Part shown: positions 16,708 to 25,359 of the stretch, in pieces
Layout: the number at the start of each line of letters is the position of its first letter
How positions within the stretch are numbered: position 1 is the stretch's first letter
Source of the DNA: Sulfitobacter sp. S223
GTDB lineage: Bacteria; Pseudomonadota; Alphaproteobacteria; Rhodobacterales; Rhodobacteraceae
DNA length: 64,000 bases
Assembly: GCF_025143825.1 (NCBI RefSeq)
Contig: NZ_CP083560.1
Span: 3,162,001 to 3,226,000 of the forward strand
Direction: 5' to 3'
Position numbers and translations under genes: made by a program
Notes under the pieces: generated by a model
Databases searched by the model: none
What the model saw: the letters and a program-made list of their open reading frames with translations, nothing else
What the model was told of the DNA's origin: nothing

Positions 16708-16952
16708 TAACTGGAAGTGATGGATGGGACTTCTTCTGCCAGAGAGTGATTTTACCGCCGGTGCAAACGTATCTTATGCAGCAGCTGCGAACGTCTGTTT
16801 TGTCCCCCACAGCTGCACGATGTGTCCAACGGCTGCTTTACAGAAGCTGCAATGCAGTGTTTTGGCCACCGGTCTACGGCAGCTGTGGACCGGACATCCC
16901 TAGTGCAGTTTTTCGACTTGCGCTAAATGTTGAACAGCCTAACCTGCCCGCT

Positions 16953-17258
16953 ATGGATTACATCTACCCCATAAACTTTGTTGGACACGATGAGTGGTTG
17001 GACAGCGGATACGAACTAAAGCTGGCGCAAGGTGCCGTTGTTACTCGCGATGGTGAGTTCCTCGGGATGTGGCGAGTCGTTGATTACGATCAAGAGGACG
17101 AATACTCGAGCGGGCGAATAGAATTCATCGTGGACGGAGAAAGTACCGTCAAATTCACGGAAGACTTTGCGGCGCTAGATATCAGAACTAGTCGTGGTTT
17201 TGCATTGTCGCAACTGACTCGAACTATCAGGTTATGGCACGAAGAGCAGCCAGCTTGA
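16953..17258 (+). CDS. small hypothetical protein near element right end
   Basis: From the ATG at 16953 the frame encodes 101 residues beginning MDYIYPINFVGHDEWLDSG, acidic and beta-rich (FLGMWRVVDYDQEDEYSSGR, then RIEFIVDGESTVKF). The same frame is open back to a GTG at 16746, but the upstream 69 codons are cysteine-rich and unlike the rest. They overlap a tract (AGCTGCAATGCAG near 16845) that recurs near 17325 in non-coding DNA, so I prefer the shorter form. No ribosome binding site is obvious. No family is recognised. Confidence 0.45.
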   Translation: MDYIYPINFVGHDEWLDSGYELKLAQGAVVTRDGEFLGMWRVVDYDQEDEYSSGRIEFIVDGESTVKFTEDFAALDIRTSRGFALSQLTRTIRLWHEEQPA

Positions 17259-17364
17259 GGCCGAAGATGCACATCAGGTATGTTCAGACCGCCGCACGAC
17301 GACGCGCGTAATGTCTGCTATTAGAAAGCTGCAATGCAGAACCACCAATCGAACCAATGGCTGC

Positions 17365-17662
17365 TTTGGGCCACAAGCCGCCCTCAGCAAGGAGTATCCA
17401 AAGGTTGGTCCTAGGCGTTCCAGTAGCGCGTGAGGTGGCGACACTGCCGGGTTGGTAGCGGTTGCTGACCCCCGACGTAGAGCCCAGTGGGCCAACCAGC
17501 TTAGGCGGATGCTGGCGGGCCGTGGGCACTGCAGTTCGGGTCCGTAGGGGCTCCCCCACCGTGCCCAACCGCCCCAGTAACTGCCCCAGATCGGGTGGAC
17601 AGTCGGAGAAGGTGTTAGGTTACAATGCCCCGCAAGGTTTCCTACCATCCCAGCCACTTCAC
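17365..17662 (+). repeat. element right-end repeat with att core, copy R
   Basis: About 240 bp before and including the att core (17641-17662) match the inverted middle copy at 10224-10463 almost base for base. Weaker similarity extends left to about 17365. Towards the core lie two tandem CYGCCCCAG units (17567-17590), mirrored by a similar pair 45 bp inside the left end (7607-7630). These are candidates for integrase arm sites. No gene is supported here. Confidence 0.8.
17641..17662 (+). repeat. att core, right copy
   Basis: The 22 bases are identical to the tRNA-Gln 3' end at 7541-7562, in the same orientation. Upstream bases (GCAAGGTTT) do not match the tRNA T-loop, so this is an attachment site and not a tRNA remnant. 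Downstream, another left-end-like segment starts, with a truncated polymerase-like gene. This suggests a second, older element inserted in tandem. Confidence 0.85.
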
Positions 17663-17834
17663 TTAGTGTTTAGTTCGATAGCTTGATTGGCCCACAGGGG
17701 CCGAGTAATGCCCCTTATTCTGCCCCTCTTCTTAGTCCGGCATACTCGGCCTAGGGATGAGGCTAGAAGGCGCTAAACCGGGGCTAATCTTACAGGTCAG
17801 ACTTTCCCTGAGCATCTCTAAGCAGGATGGACGA

Positions 17835-17996
17835 ATGAGAACGATGGCTGAGATAGAAAGCCCGAGACATTCTAGACCAATCGACGTGCATAGGTGGTCA
17901 GATCATCCTGAGGTGAAGGTCTTGGCGGAAAAACTGTGGGATGTTTGGTTGCCTGAGGAAATTTTTGGGGGAGGGGTAACTAAACCCGGATATTGA
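17835..17996 (+). pseudogene. 5' fragment of a diverged polymerase-like gene (copy 3)
   Basis: The frame opens with ATG at 17835 (or 17844) and encodes PRHSRPIDVHRWSDHPEVKV, then LAEKLWDVWLPEEIF. This matches the first about 40 residues of the complete protein at 8594-10027, but with different codons and residues, so it is an older paralogue and not the recent duplicate. It ends at a stop at 17996 after unrelated codons. Its position about 170 bases after the right att core mirrors that of the gene in copies L and M. Confidence 0.8.
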
Positions 17997-18158
17997 CGCT
18001 TCCGGCCCTTGCGGACACTCACAGTGTCGTCCGACGCTGCGCTGCAGCTTCACGGAAGCGGGCATTAATCATAGGCGCTTCAATCTGGTGGACAAAGAAA
18101 TGGCCACGTGATTTCTTGGCTGTGTACAATGCCCATCTAACCTCGGATTGAGACTGAA

Positions 18159-18674
18159 GTGCGGGATACTGACCAAACCATCACCTTCGACCAGATGAAA
18201 GGAACTATCGGCTCACTCGTGCTTCTTTGGTCGGGTATCGAACAGTCCCTTAATGAAGCAATTGAAAATCTGCACACAGAGAAGAAGTCCAAATCGGTTC
18301 ATGGCATATCGAGGTCTATCGATGTGTGGTCGCTGGCGGTCAAACAAGCGGATAATACCAGTACATTTCGGACGGACCTTTGCGATCGTTTGGTCAGAAT
18401 GCTTAAGGAAGCGCTCTTGATCAGGAATCTCGTATGTCACGGATTGACTAGCATCTCCGCGCGACCTCACATCGATTTCCCAGAAGCACATCTCAAAGTG
18501 GAGCTTGGGGAAGATACGCGTCTCCTGACTTGGCATCAACTTGATGAAATGTTCAGCTGGATGTCGAGGAGTAGGTGGCTAATCAGAGATTTGACCGAGG
18601 CCGCCATGGAAAATGACGCCCAGCGAGCCAATAACAGACTGCTCGGTTGGGAGAAATTCCCCGAGCAACAGTAA
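18159..18674 (+). CDS. HEPN-like hypothetical protein
   Basis: The 171-residue, mainly helical protein starts with GTG at 18159. It has the layout of a HEPN domain: an N-terminal helix (GSLVLLWSGIEQSLNEAIEN), a middle helix, and the segment LIRNLVCHGLT. That segment contains Arg89 and His94 spaced as R-x4-H, the HEPN RNase signature. A C-terminal helix follows. HEPN proteins include toxins and RNases of defence and toxin-antitoxin systems. No nucleotidyltransferase antitoxin gene is adjacent. It is flanked on both sides by degenerate GC-rich intergenic repeats. Without structural comparison the HEPN assignment is tentative. Confidence 0.5.
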   Translation: MRDTDQTITFDQMKGTIGSLVLLWSGIEQSLNEAIENLHTEKKSKSVHGISRSIDVWSLAVKQADNTSTFRTDLCDRLVRMLKEALLIRNLVCHGLTSISARPHIDFPEAHLKVELGEDTRLLTWHQLDEMFSWMSRSRWLIRDLTEAAMENDAQRANNRLLGWEKFPEQQ

Positions 18675-18806
18675 CGGCCCAGAGCCGCCGTTCGCATAGC
18701 GCGGCGCCGCTGCAGTCCAGCTTCCCGGAAGCGGACAACTTAAAAATATGTCTATATAGGGCTAACGCGGAGCAACCTTTTTGAGGCTACGCTTTGCTTG
18801 GAATCG

Positions 18807-19724
18807 TTATGCATGCTGAAAGGGCGCTTGCATATCTTTGCCTCCACTAATGTTCCCCACCCAATCAAGAAAGACCCCCAGTCGCCGCAGGCCCGAGACC
18901 CGGGTAAGGTAGAGTGCTGAGATATTCAAAGGTGCGGCGTCGAGTTGGCCGGGAAACAGCTCTATCAAACGCCCGGCTTGGATATCATCTGCTATCATGA
19001 AATCGGAAAACCGTGCGATGCCCAAACCGCCTAATACCATCTGGCGAACGGCCTCCCCATTACCCGCGGTCAGGGCGGGAGGCACCGTCACGGGGCTGGA
19101 CTGACCAGCAAAGCGCAGCGTGTTGATGTGATCTGGTGCCGCGAACCGAACTTGCTCCAGCTGTGCGAGGTCGGCCGGTGTTTTTGGCCAGCCTTTGCGA
19201 TCAAGATATTCCGGCGCAGCCACCAATTTCCAAGCTGTACGCCCCAAAGGGCGGTGCAACATGTCGCTATCAGGCAGCTGGCCCAGCCGAATGGCAACAT
19301 CAGCGTGACTGCCGATCAGATCCACCAGCGAGTCTGTCATGTCGATCGACAGCTGGATGTCCGGATACTTTGCGTGAAACTCAGCCAGACGCGGGGCGAG
19401 GACATGCAGGACGTAAGGAACCGGTGCGTTTACACGCAGTGGCCCGGCGGGGGCCTGTCCGCTGGTTGCGATCTCTTGCAGGGCTTCGCTGCGGTCTAAA
19501 ATCTCGCGCGCTTCCGCCAGAACGGCGGCACCCTCGGGGGTGATTTCGATGGACCGCGTGGTCCGACGCAGCAGCGTGACTTTTAACTGCTCTTCCAGCC
19601 GCGTGACTGACCGGCTGAGTGTAGAGGCCGATACCCCTCTGCGCCGCGCAGATTCAGCAAAGCCCCCATCATCAACGATCCCGACGAAGGCGGCCAAATC
19701 CCCCATGCGCAGCAATTCGTGCAT
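18807..19724 (-). CDS. LysR-family transcriptional regulator
   Basis: The 305-residue protein has an N-terminal winged helix-turn-helix (FVGIVDDGGFAESARRRGVS, then ASTLSRSVTRLEEQLKVTLL) and a C-terminal periplasmic-binding-protein-like effector domain (about 90-295). It is divergent from the MFS exporter gene with 93 bp between start codons and probably controls it. The frame is open far upstream, but the LysR family starts near ATG 19724 (MHELLRMGDL), and upstream residues are low complexity. The effector is unknown. It belongs to the group of LysR proteins with an SASTLSRSV-type recognition helix (AaeR/DsdC-like branch not resolved). Confidence 0.92.
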   Translation of the reverse strand: MHELLRMGDLAAFVGIVDDGGFAESARRRGVSASTLSRSVTRLEEQLKVTLLRRTTRSIEITPEGAAVLAEAREILDRSEALQEIATSGQAPAGPLRVNAPVPYVLHVLAPRLAEFHAKYPDIQLSIDMTDSLVDLIGSHADVAIRLGQLPDSDMLHRPLGRTAWKLVAAPEYLDRKGWPKTPADLAQLEQVRFAAPDHINTLRFAGQSSPVTVPPALTAGNGEAVRQMVLGGLGIARFSDFMIADDIQAGRLIELFPGQLDAAPLNISALYLTRVSGLRRLGVFLDWVGNISGGKDMQAPFQHA

Positions 19725-19817
19725 TTTCTGCAATGATCCATTCCAAACTTGTCTGTTCTCGCAATAGATAGCGGCTGGCATATACGGCGTCGACATCAAA
19801 TTTAATGGAGAAAACCG

Positions 19818-20999
19818 ATGCCACTTGCCCTCTGGGCGCTGACCATCAGCGCTTTCGCCGTCGGAACGACCGAGTTCGTTATCGTCGGCTTGCTTCCCAC
19901 CATCGCCGCCGATCTTGGCGTTTCTATCCCGTCCGCTGGCCTGTTGGTTAGCCTTTATGCGCTTGGTGTGACCATCGGCGCGCCAGTGCTGACCGCCATG
20001 GCTGACCGTGTGCCTCGTAAGACGCTGTTGCTGCTCTTGCTGGCGCTTTTCACGCTCGGCAATGCTTATGCCGCCTTTGCGCCGGATTACGGCAGCCTTG
20101 TCGCGGCGCGCTTTATTACTGGTCTCGCCCACGGCGTGTTCTTTGCAATAGCCTCGACCATCGCGACCGATCTTGTGGAACCCGAAAAGGAAAGTTCAGC
20201 CATTGCGCTGGTGTTCCTTGGTCTGACGGTCGCATTGGTAACGGGGGTACCTTTGGGAACCTTCATCGGCCAAAACTTCGGCTGGCAGTCGACTTTCCTT
20301 GGCGTTGTCGCTTTGGGTGTGATCGGCTTTATCGCGTCTGCCATCTTGGTGCCCGCCAATCTGACCAAAGCCGCCTCGGCAGGGATCAAAGCCCAATTAC
20401 AGGTGCTGACTTCGCCGCGCCTTCTGCTGGTCTATCTGATCACGGCTGTCGGCTATGGCGGCAACTTCATCGCCTTTACCTTCCTTGCGCCGATGCTGAA
20501 CGAAGTCACGGGTCTGTCCGCAGGCGCGGTCAGCCTTGTGCTGCTGCTTTACGGTGCATCCGTCGCCGTGGGGAACATCGCCGGTGGCAAACTCGCTGAC
20601 CGTATCGGTGCAGTGGCGTCCCTGACAGTGATCTTTGCTGGCCTTGCGATATCACTGGTCGCACTTGGTGCGTTCCTTACACACCCGATTGCAGCCATCG
20701 CGGTTGCGGCCTTCTGGGGCGGTTTTGCCTTCGCCAACGTGCCGCCGCTGCAGTCTTACGTTGTGCAAATCGCACGCGAAGTGTCGCCCGGCGCGGTGGA
20801 TGTGGCGTCTGGTTTGAACATCGGCGCGTTCAACCTTGGCATTGCCGGTGGCGCATGGGCCGGCGGGCTGGTTGTCGACGGCGTCGGCCTCGCCTCGGCC
20901 CCCTACATTGCTGCCGGAGTTGTGGTTGTCGGGATCGTTCTGGTGCGCCTGTCCGGCCGCCTGAATGGAGCAGCACCCCAAGCGGTCGCTGCCGAATAA
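19818..20999 (+). CDS. MFS efflux transporter (AraJ/YdhP type)
   Basis: This 393-residue inner-membrane major facilitator of the DHA1 drug-efflux group has 12 predicted helices. The N-terminal signature AVGTTEFVIVGLLPTIAADL is typical of AraJ/chloramphenicol-efflux relatives, and the loop motif ADRVPRKTLLL is present between helices 2 and 3. Its likely job is proton-driven export of a small molecule, under the divergent LysR regulator. A ribosome binding site (ATGGAG) lies about eight bases before the ATG at 19818. A GC-rich stem-loop follows at 21007-21037. The substrate is unknown. Confidence 0.92.
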   Translation: MPLALWALTISAFAVGTTEFVIVGLLPTIAADLGVSIPSAGLLVSLYALGVTIGAPVLTAMADRVPRKTLLLLLLALFTLGNAYAAFAPDYGSLVAARFITGLAHGVFFAIASTIATDLVEPEKESSAIALVFLGLTVALVTGVPLGTFIGQNFGWQSTFLGVVALGVIGFIASAILVPANLTKAASAGIKAQLQVLTSPRLLLVYLITAVGYGGNFIAFTFLAPMLNEVTGLSAGAVSLVLLLYGASVAVGNIAGGKLADRIGAVASLTVIFAGLAISLVALGAFLTHPIAAIAVAAFWGGFAFANVPPLQSYVVQIAREVSPGAVDVASGLNIGAFNLGIAGGAWAGGLVVDGVGLASAPYIAAGVVVVGIVLVRLSGRLNGAAPQAVAAE

Positions 21000-21006
21000 C
21001 CTCATT

Positions 21007-21037
21007 TGCCCCGCCGTATCTAACGTGCAGCGGGGCA
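21007..21037 (+). terminator. stem-loop after MFS gene
   Basis: The arms TGCCCCGC (21007-21014) and GCGGGGCA (21030-21037) form a perfect 8-bp stem with a 15-base loop just after the MFS stop. There is no following T run, so it may act as a processing or attenuation hairpin and not a terminator. A good ribosome binding site (AGGAGG) for the next gene follows. Confidence 0.45.
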
Positions 21038-21062
21038 GATCAATGAACAGGAGGTTCGTATC

Positions 21063-22033
21063 ATGTCTGCCCTAAATCTGATTTACAAAGACCGCATGAC
21101 TTTTGGCATTGAATTGCCACTGGACCGCGACTGGTCTGAAGCCGGCCAACGCCGCGCCCGTATCGAGGGTCGCCCTTTTGGTGTGCCAGACACCTCAAAC
21201 CCCGCCAGGGGCGTGGAGCTGGCCGAGAGCCTTGGCTTCGATGCGGTCTGGCTGCGGGACGTGCCGGTTCACGATCCAAGCTTCGGGGACGCTGGACAGG
21301 TTTTCGACCCGTTTCCTATCTCGGCTTTCTTGCCGGCCGCACGCGGCGCATAGCGCTTGGCACTGCGGGTATCGTCTTGCCACTGCGGGATTCGATCTTG
21401 CTGGCCAAGATGTCGGCCAGCCTGCACCATCTATCGGGCGGGCGATTTATCCTTGGCATCGCGTCGGGGGATCGTCCGGTGGAATACCCGCTAATGGGGC
21501 TGGACTATGAAGCCCGCGGAGCCACCCTGCGCGGTCGCGTCGACCAGATGCGCAACCTCTGGTCAGGGGATGCGCTGCAAGGACCACAAGGTCCCGTCAC
21601 CGTGCGCCCCTATGTGCCCGAAGGTATCCCGATGGTGATGGCCGGAATGGGCCAGCAAAGCTTGCAATGGATCGCCCGCACATTGGACGGCTGGTTCACC
21701 TATCCCGGCCCTCCTGATCAGGCCGTGCGCCGCCTCTCAATGTGGCGTCAGGCGCGCATCGATGCTGGCCTTCCCTCCGCGCCGGTCTTGACCGCCATGC
21801 ACTTGGACCTTGACCCTGATCCAGATGCGCGCTTCCGGCCAATCCAGTTCGGGGGCCGTATCGGTCGCAATGCGCTCATTACACATGTTCAATCGCTGCA
21901 CGCTGCAGGGGTCGCCCACATCGCCTTTAATCTGCGCCAATCACAACGCGAAATAGAGGACGTTCTGGCTGAGTTGGCCAAACACGTCATGCCTGAGTTT
22001 GCACAAGAGAACACAATGGAGACAGCACAATGA
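21063..22033 (+). pseudogene. LLM-class flavin oxidoreductase, frameshifted
   Basis: Two frames together form one luciferase-like monooxygenase. The first part (from ATG 21063) encodes FGIELPLDRDW through LAESLGFDAVWLRDVPVHDP to FDPF and stops at 21353. The second part resumes in another frame with YLGFLAGRTRRIALGTAG, then LHHLSGGRFILGIASGDRP, and runs to 22033. Inserting one base after the CC at about 21315-21316 would restore a continuous protein of about 323 residues. Either the gene is inactivated by a one-base deletion or the base is a sequencing error. It lies between the MFS gene and an aldo/keto reductase whose ATG overlaps its stop, so it was part of that operon. Confidence 0.85.
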
Positions 22034-22854
22034 GTATCACCCTGATCGGCCCCGCCCAAATTCCGTCCATAGGCTTTGGCACCTTTCAACTTGAACAAGA
22101 TACGGTATCTGACATGGTGAGTGCCGCACTTGCCGAAGGGTTCCGCCATATTGATACGGCGCAGGCCTATGACAACGAAGAGCAAGTCGGCGAAGGTTTG
22201 CGCCGCGCCGATGTTCGTCGCGATGAGGTGTTTCTCACTACTAAAATCTTACCCGAGCAGTTCTCGCCAGAAGCCTTCATCGCTGCTGTCGAAAGGTCTT
22301 TGAAACGACTGGGGACGGACTATGTAGACTTGCTACTACTGCACTGGCCCTCAAAAGATGTGCCGATTGCCGAGACCATTGGCGCGCTGAATGATCTGAT
22401 TGCTGCGGGCAAAGTTCGTCATGGGGGCGTCTCGAATTTCACCATGGATATGGTCGACCAAGCACAGGCTGCTTTGAACACGCCGTTGGCCGCCAACCAG
22501 ATCGAACTGCATCCGTTGATCGACCAAACACGGATGATCGCTCACCTCGCCAGAAAGGGCATACCAGTTGAAGCTTATTCGCCGCTGGCGCAAGGCAATG
22601 TCATGGAGAACGCCACGTTGCGCGATATAGCCGCTACACATAATGCAAGCCCGGCCCAGATTTCCCTGGCTTGGATTTTGACGCGCTCAATGAGCATCGC
22701 GTTGCCCAGGACCGGCAAAACAAGCAGGCTTGCCAGCAATCTGCGTGCAGCGGAAATCACGTTGAGCGCAGAAGAGATCGCCCGAATTGATGCCCTTGGT
22801 ACAACCGAGGGGCGCTTGGTCAGCCCTGAAACGCTCGCGCCAGATTGGGATTGA
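22030..22854 (+). CDS. aldo/keto reductase
   Basis: The 274-residue NADPH-dependent aldo/keto reductase is of the 2,5-diketo-gluconate reductase-like subgroup. Visible motifs are GFGTFQLEQD, FRHIDTAQAYDNEEQVGEGL (with the catalytic Asp and Tyr), LLLLHWPSKD (His), GVSNFTMDMV, NQIELHP and the cofactor segment SIALPRTGKTSRLASNL. The start overlaps the stop of the frameshifted flavin oxidoreductase gene (ATGA), so they were translationally coupled. With the MFS exporter and LysR gene the set resembles a small xenobiotic or metabolite handling cassette. The substrate is unknown. Confidence 0.92.
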   Translation: MSITLIGPAQIPSIGFGTFQLEQDTVSDMVSAALAEGFRHIDTAQAYDNEEQVGEGLRRADVRRDEVFLTTKILPEQFSPEAFIAAVERSLKRLGTDYVDLLLLHWPSKDVPIAETIGALNDLIAAGKVRHGGVSNFTMDMVDQAQAALNTPLAANQIELHPLIDQTRMIAHLARKGIPVEAYSPLAQGNVMENATLRDIAATHNASPAQISLAWILTRSMSIALPRTGKTSRLASNLRAAEITLSAEEIARIDALGTTEGRLVSPETLAPDWD

Positions 22855-22864
22855 TCTCTCCTTG

Positions 22865-22887
22865 GCCCTGCGTCTCAATTGCAGGGC
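22865..22887 (+). terminator. short hairpin after aldo/keto reductase
   Basis: GCCCTGC (22865-22871) pairs with GCAGGGC (22881-22887) across a nine-base loop, eleven bases after the stop. No T run follows, so termination activity is uncertain. Confidence 0.4.
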
Positions 22888-23018
22888 TAATAAACCCAAA
22901 TGTCGGCTTTCTTTCTCAGAACCTTATTGGTTTGCACTTGCCGCGAAGGTCCGCTTCCCGCCCTCAGTGTCGATGGGCCTTCCGCGTCCAGAATAGCATT
23001 TTCCACTAAACCGGATCA

Positions 23019-23309
23019 TTGCTCATCGTATATCAGAGAGCCGCGGCCCTGTTCAGCGGCGCTGATACTTCGCCCAGTCTTGTCCTGATAGGCGAACAAA
23101 CGATCCATATAGCCCACGCACCTAATGCCTCGACGGTTATCGATATGTTCTTGCAATTTCTGGTCAGTGACGTTCGCATACTCAGGCGTGTCAGGCAGCT
23201 TGATAGCTGTTGGCAGGGGTAGGCCCATAACAGCCTCCGATGCCTGAGCCATGACCTGCCTAAGCTCAGCAACCTTCATATGGTCGATGATGTAGCTGTC
23301 GTGCACAGA
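23019..23309 (-). pseudogene. 3' fragment of a polymerase-like gene (copy 4)
   Basis: The minus-strand frame encodes SVHDSYIIDHMKVAELRQVM and later RCVGYMDRLFAYQDKTGRSI. These align with the last about 100 residues of the complete protein at 8594-10027 (SIHDSYIVDYTRVAELKNVM, and RCNGYLERMAAHEARTGQEI). Everything upstream of the motif C-like segment is missing and replaced by the aminotransferase remnant on the opposite strand. This copy is another diverged relative and marks the probable right limit of the island. Confidence 0.75.
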
Positions 23310-23327
23310 TGCTTCAAACAGGTGGTG

Positions 23328-23715
23328 ACACTGATCGACATCGCCTCTCAAGGATTCGGCCAAGGTCTTGACGATGAGACCACCGGTCTGCGGCTGATGG
23401 CCCACCGCCTCCGCGTGGTCTTGGTCGCCTTCAGCGGATCGAAAAACATGGGCCTTTATTGTGAGCGGATTGGCGCGGCTAACTGGAGACGACGCGTAAG
23501 AATATCGAAGAGCTATCGCACGCGCTGGCAGAAAAAATGGGGCGGATTGATGCGCCTTCTGCGCTGAAGTCACTACGCCTTTATCAAGGTATGTTTTTTG
23601 CTCCCACTCAGTTCCGCGCCGCAGTTACGCCTGATGGCTCAACATAGCGTTAGCCACATGCGAGTTTCGCGGGACGGACGCCGACATTTTGTTGGCCGGT
23701 CTTATAGTTAGAACC
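23328..23715 (+). pseudogene. remnant of an aromatic amino acid aminotransferase
   Basis: On the plus strand, LIDIASQGFGQGLDDETTG, then VLVAFSGSKNMGLYCERIGA matches the family I aminotransferase core (the D-x-A-Y-Q-G-F-G region and the pyridoxal-phosphate lysine segment SxSKN). After a frameshift near 23490, KNIEELSHALAEKMGRIDAP and LYQGMFF continue in another frame. A last trace, VSRDGRRHFVG, near 23670 resembles the C-terminal DGRINxAG motif. At least two frameshifts and missing ends make it non-functional. Confidence 0.6.
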
Positions 23716-23764
23716 AGCCAGAAGCGGAATGGAAAGCAGGGTGTACCCGCTTTCCAAAACCGTT

Positions 23765-25288
23765 TTATTCTGTTTCTGCGATGCTCTTTGCTGACGCGAG
23801 CCCTTCGGCATCCGACGCTCCGCCAAGTTTCTCGCGAACTCCGGACTCGATCTTATCACCCACGTCTGGATCAATATTTCGCCAGTATTCAAACGCGCGC
23901 AAAAGCACCTTTTCGCTGACCCCGTCGCTTAGATGCCCCACTACGTTATCAACCAGACGACCTCGGGCAGCCTCATCCATCACGTCCCGAACCAATGTGC
24001 CGGCCTGGCTCCAGTCATCATCATCTTTACGCAAAGTGTAAGCCTGACGAACCATATCGCCGTCTGAATGCCAAAGACCTGCCTCGCCGCGCGTGTCAGG
24101 CTGTGCTGCAGGCCCGCCATAAGAGTTTGGTGCATAGACAGGGTCAGACACATTTTGCGTCCGGCCCGCCCCATCCTTTGAGTAGCTATAAACAGGGCAT
24201 TTTGCGCCGTTCACCGGTATTTGCTTGTAGTTCACGCCAAGGCGCGCCCGATGGGCGTCGGAATAGGCAAATCCTCGCGCCAGCAGCATTTTATCAGGAG
24301 AAAGGCCAACACCCGGCACCATATTGTTCGGCTCGAATGCCGCTTGTTCAATTTCTGTATGGAAATCCGTGGGATTGCGATCAAGCACAAGCTTTCCAAC
24401 CTCGATCAGAGGATAATCAGCGTGAGGCCAAACCTTTGTAAGGTCGAACGGATTGATATTATAAGTCTTGGCGTCTTCGTACGGCATGATCTGCCAATTC
24501 AGCGTCCAACTCGGGTTATTTCCGTCGCGGATCGAATTGAACAAATCCCGGCGGTGGAAGTCACCGTCGCTACCGGCAAGCTTGTCAGCTTCATCCTGGC
24601 TTAGATACGCATTCCCGTCGCCCTGATCAGTGAGGAAGTGGAATTTAACCCAAAACTTTTCACCCTCTTCATTGATCAAAGAATAGGTATGGCTCGAATA
24701 GCCGTTCATCTCGCGCCACGTTCTAGGGATACCCCGATCACCCATCAGATAGGCAACCTGATGCGCGCTTTCGGGTGACAGTGTCCAGAAATCCCACTGC
24801 ATATCATGGTCGCGCATGTCGTTGTCAGCACGACGTTTCTGGCTGCGGATAAAATGCTGGAACTTCAGCGGATCGCGAATGAAGAAAACCGGCGTGTTGT
24901 TACCGACCATGTCAAAGTTGCCGTCTTCTGTGTACATCTTAACGGAGAAACCACGCGGGTCGCGCCACGTATCAGGGCTGCCACGCTCTCCGGCGACTGT
25001 CGAAAAACGGGCTACAATTTCGCACTTTGCACCCGGCTGGAAAATCTTGGCCTTGGTATATTGAGAGACATCGTTCGTGGTTTCGAAATAGCCAAACGCC
25101 CCTGACCCTTTTGCATGAGGCTGGCGCTCCGGAATACGCTCTCTGTTGAAATTCGCCATTTGCTCCAAGAGATAGTGGTCATTCAGAACGATCGGGCCAT
25201 CAGGGCCAACGGTAAGGGAATGCTCATCACTCTGAACAGGTATGCCGGCATCTGTAGTGGTCGGGGGAATTTTCTTATTCTGTGACAT
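23765..25288 (-). CDS. katA: monofunctional heme catalase
   Basis: This 507-residue small-subunit catalase dismutates hydrogen peroxide. The catalytic His58 sits in [15 protein letters not shown], the distal Asn in [11 protein letters not shown], and the proximal heme Tyr in [16 protein letters not shown] near residue 340. Length and the absence of a C-terminal flavodoxin-like domain point to the small-subunit clade; cytoplasmic location is expected. I chose the ATG at 25288 because AAGGAGAGG precedes it and the family starts here; a 38-codon upstream extension is in frame but overlaps the TetR gene. It converges with the broken genes on its left. Confidence 0.95.
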   Translation of the reverse strand: MSQNKKIPPTTTDAGIPVQSDEHSLTVGPDGPIVLNDHYLLEQMANFNRERIPERQPHAKGSGAFGYFETTNDVSQYTKAKIFQPGAKCEIVARFSTVAGERGSPDTWRDPRGFSVKMYTEDGNFDMVGNNTPVFFIRDPLKFQHFIRSQKRRADNDMRDHDMQWDFWTLSPESAHQVAYLMGDRGIPRTWREMNGYSSHTYSLINEEGEKFWVKFHFLTDQGDGNAYLSQDEADKLAGSDGDFHRRDLFNSIRDGNNPSWTLNWQIMPYEDAKTYNINPFDLTKVWPHADYPLIEVGKLVLDRNPTDFHTEIEQAAFEPNNMVPGVGLSPDKMLLARGFAYSDAHRARLGVNYKQIPVNGAKCPVYSYSKDGAGRTQNVSDPVYAPNSYGGPAAQPDTRGEAGLWHSDGDMVRQAYTLRKDDDDWSQAGTLVRDVMDEAARGRLVDNVVGHLSDGVSEKVLLRAFEYWRNIDPDVGDKIESGVREKLGGASDAEGLASAKSIAETE

Positions 25289-25359
25289 GGTCAACCTCTC
25301 CTTGGTGTTTAGAAAAACTACCACCGGCGAAGAAAGTTCCCCCATGTCTGATGTGCATT

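Noticed and set aside
16746..16952. N-terminal extension of the small hypothetical protein at 16953
   Set aside because: Cysteine-rich, unlike the rest, and shares a tract with non-coding DNA near 17325; kept only as an alternative start.
17274..17657. Open frame across the right-end repeat, also present in the inverted copy at 10193-10486
   Set aside because: It is open in both repeat copies because the DNA is nearly identical and GC-rich; it has no ribosome binding site, no domain and runs through the att core. More likely non-coding element end.
17641..17662. Possible second tRNA-Gln
   Set aside because: Only the 3' 16 bases of the tRNA plus six flanking bases match; the T-loop and everything upstream differ, so it is an attachment site.
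18000..18740. GC-rich motifs resembling CRISPR or insertion-sequence ends around 18000-18065 and 18665-18740
   Set aside because: They are similar to each other and to tracts near 10500 and 16000 but irregular, not spaced as an array, and without a transposase; they fit degenerate intergenic repeats.
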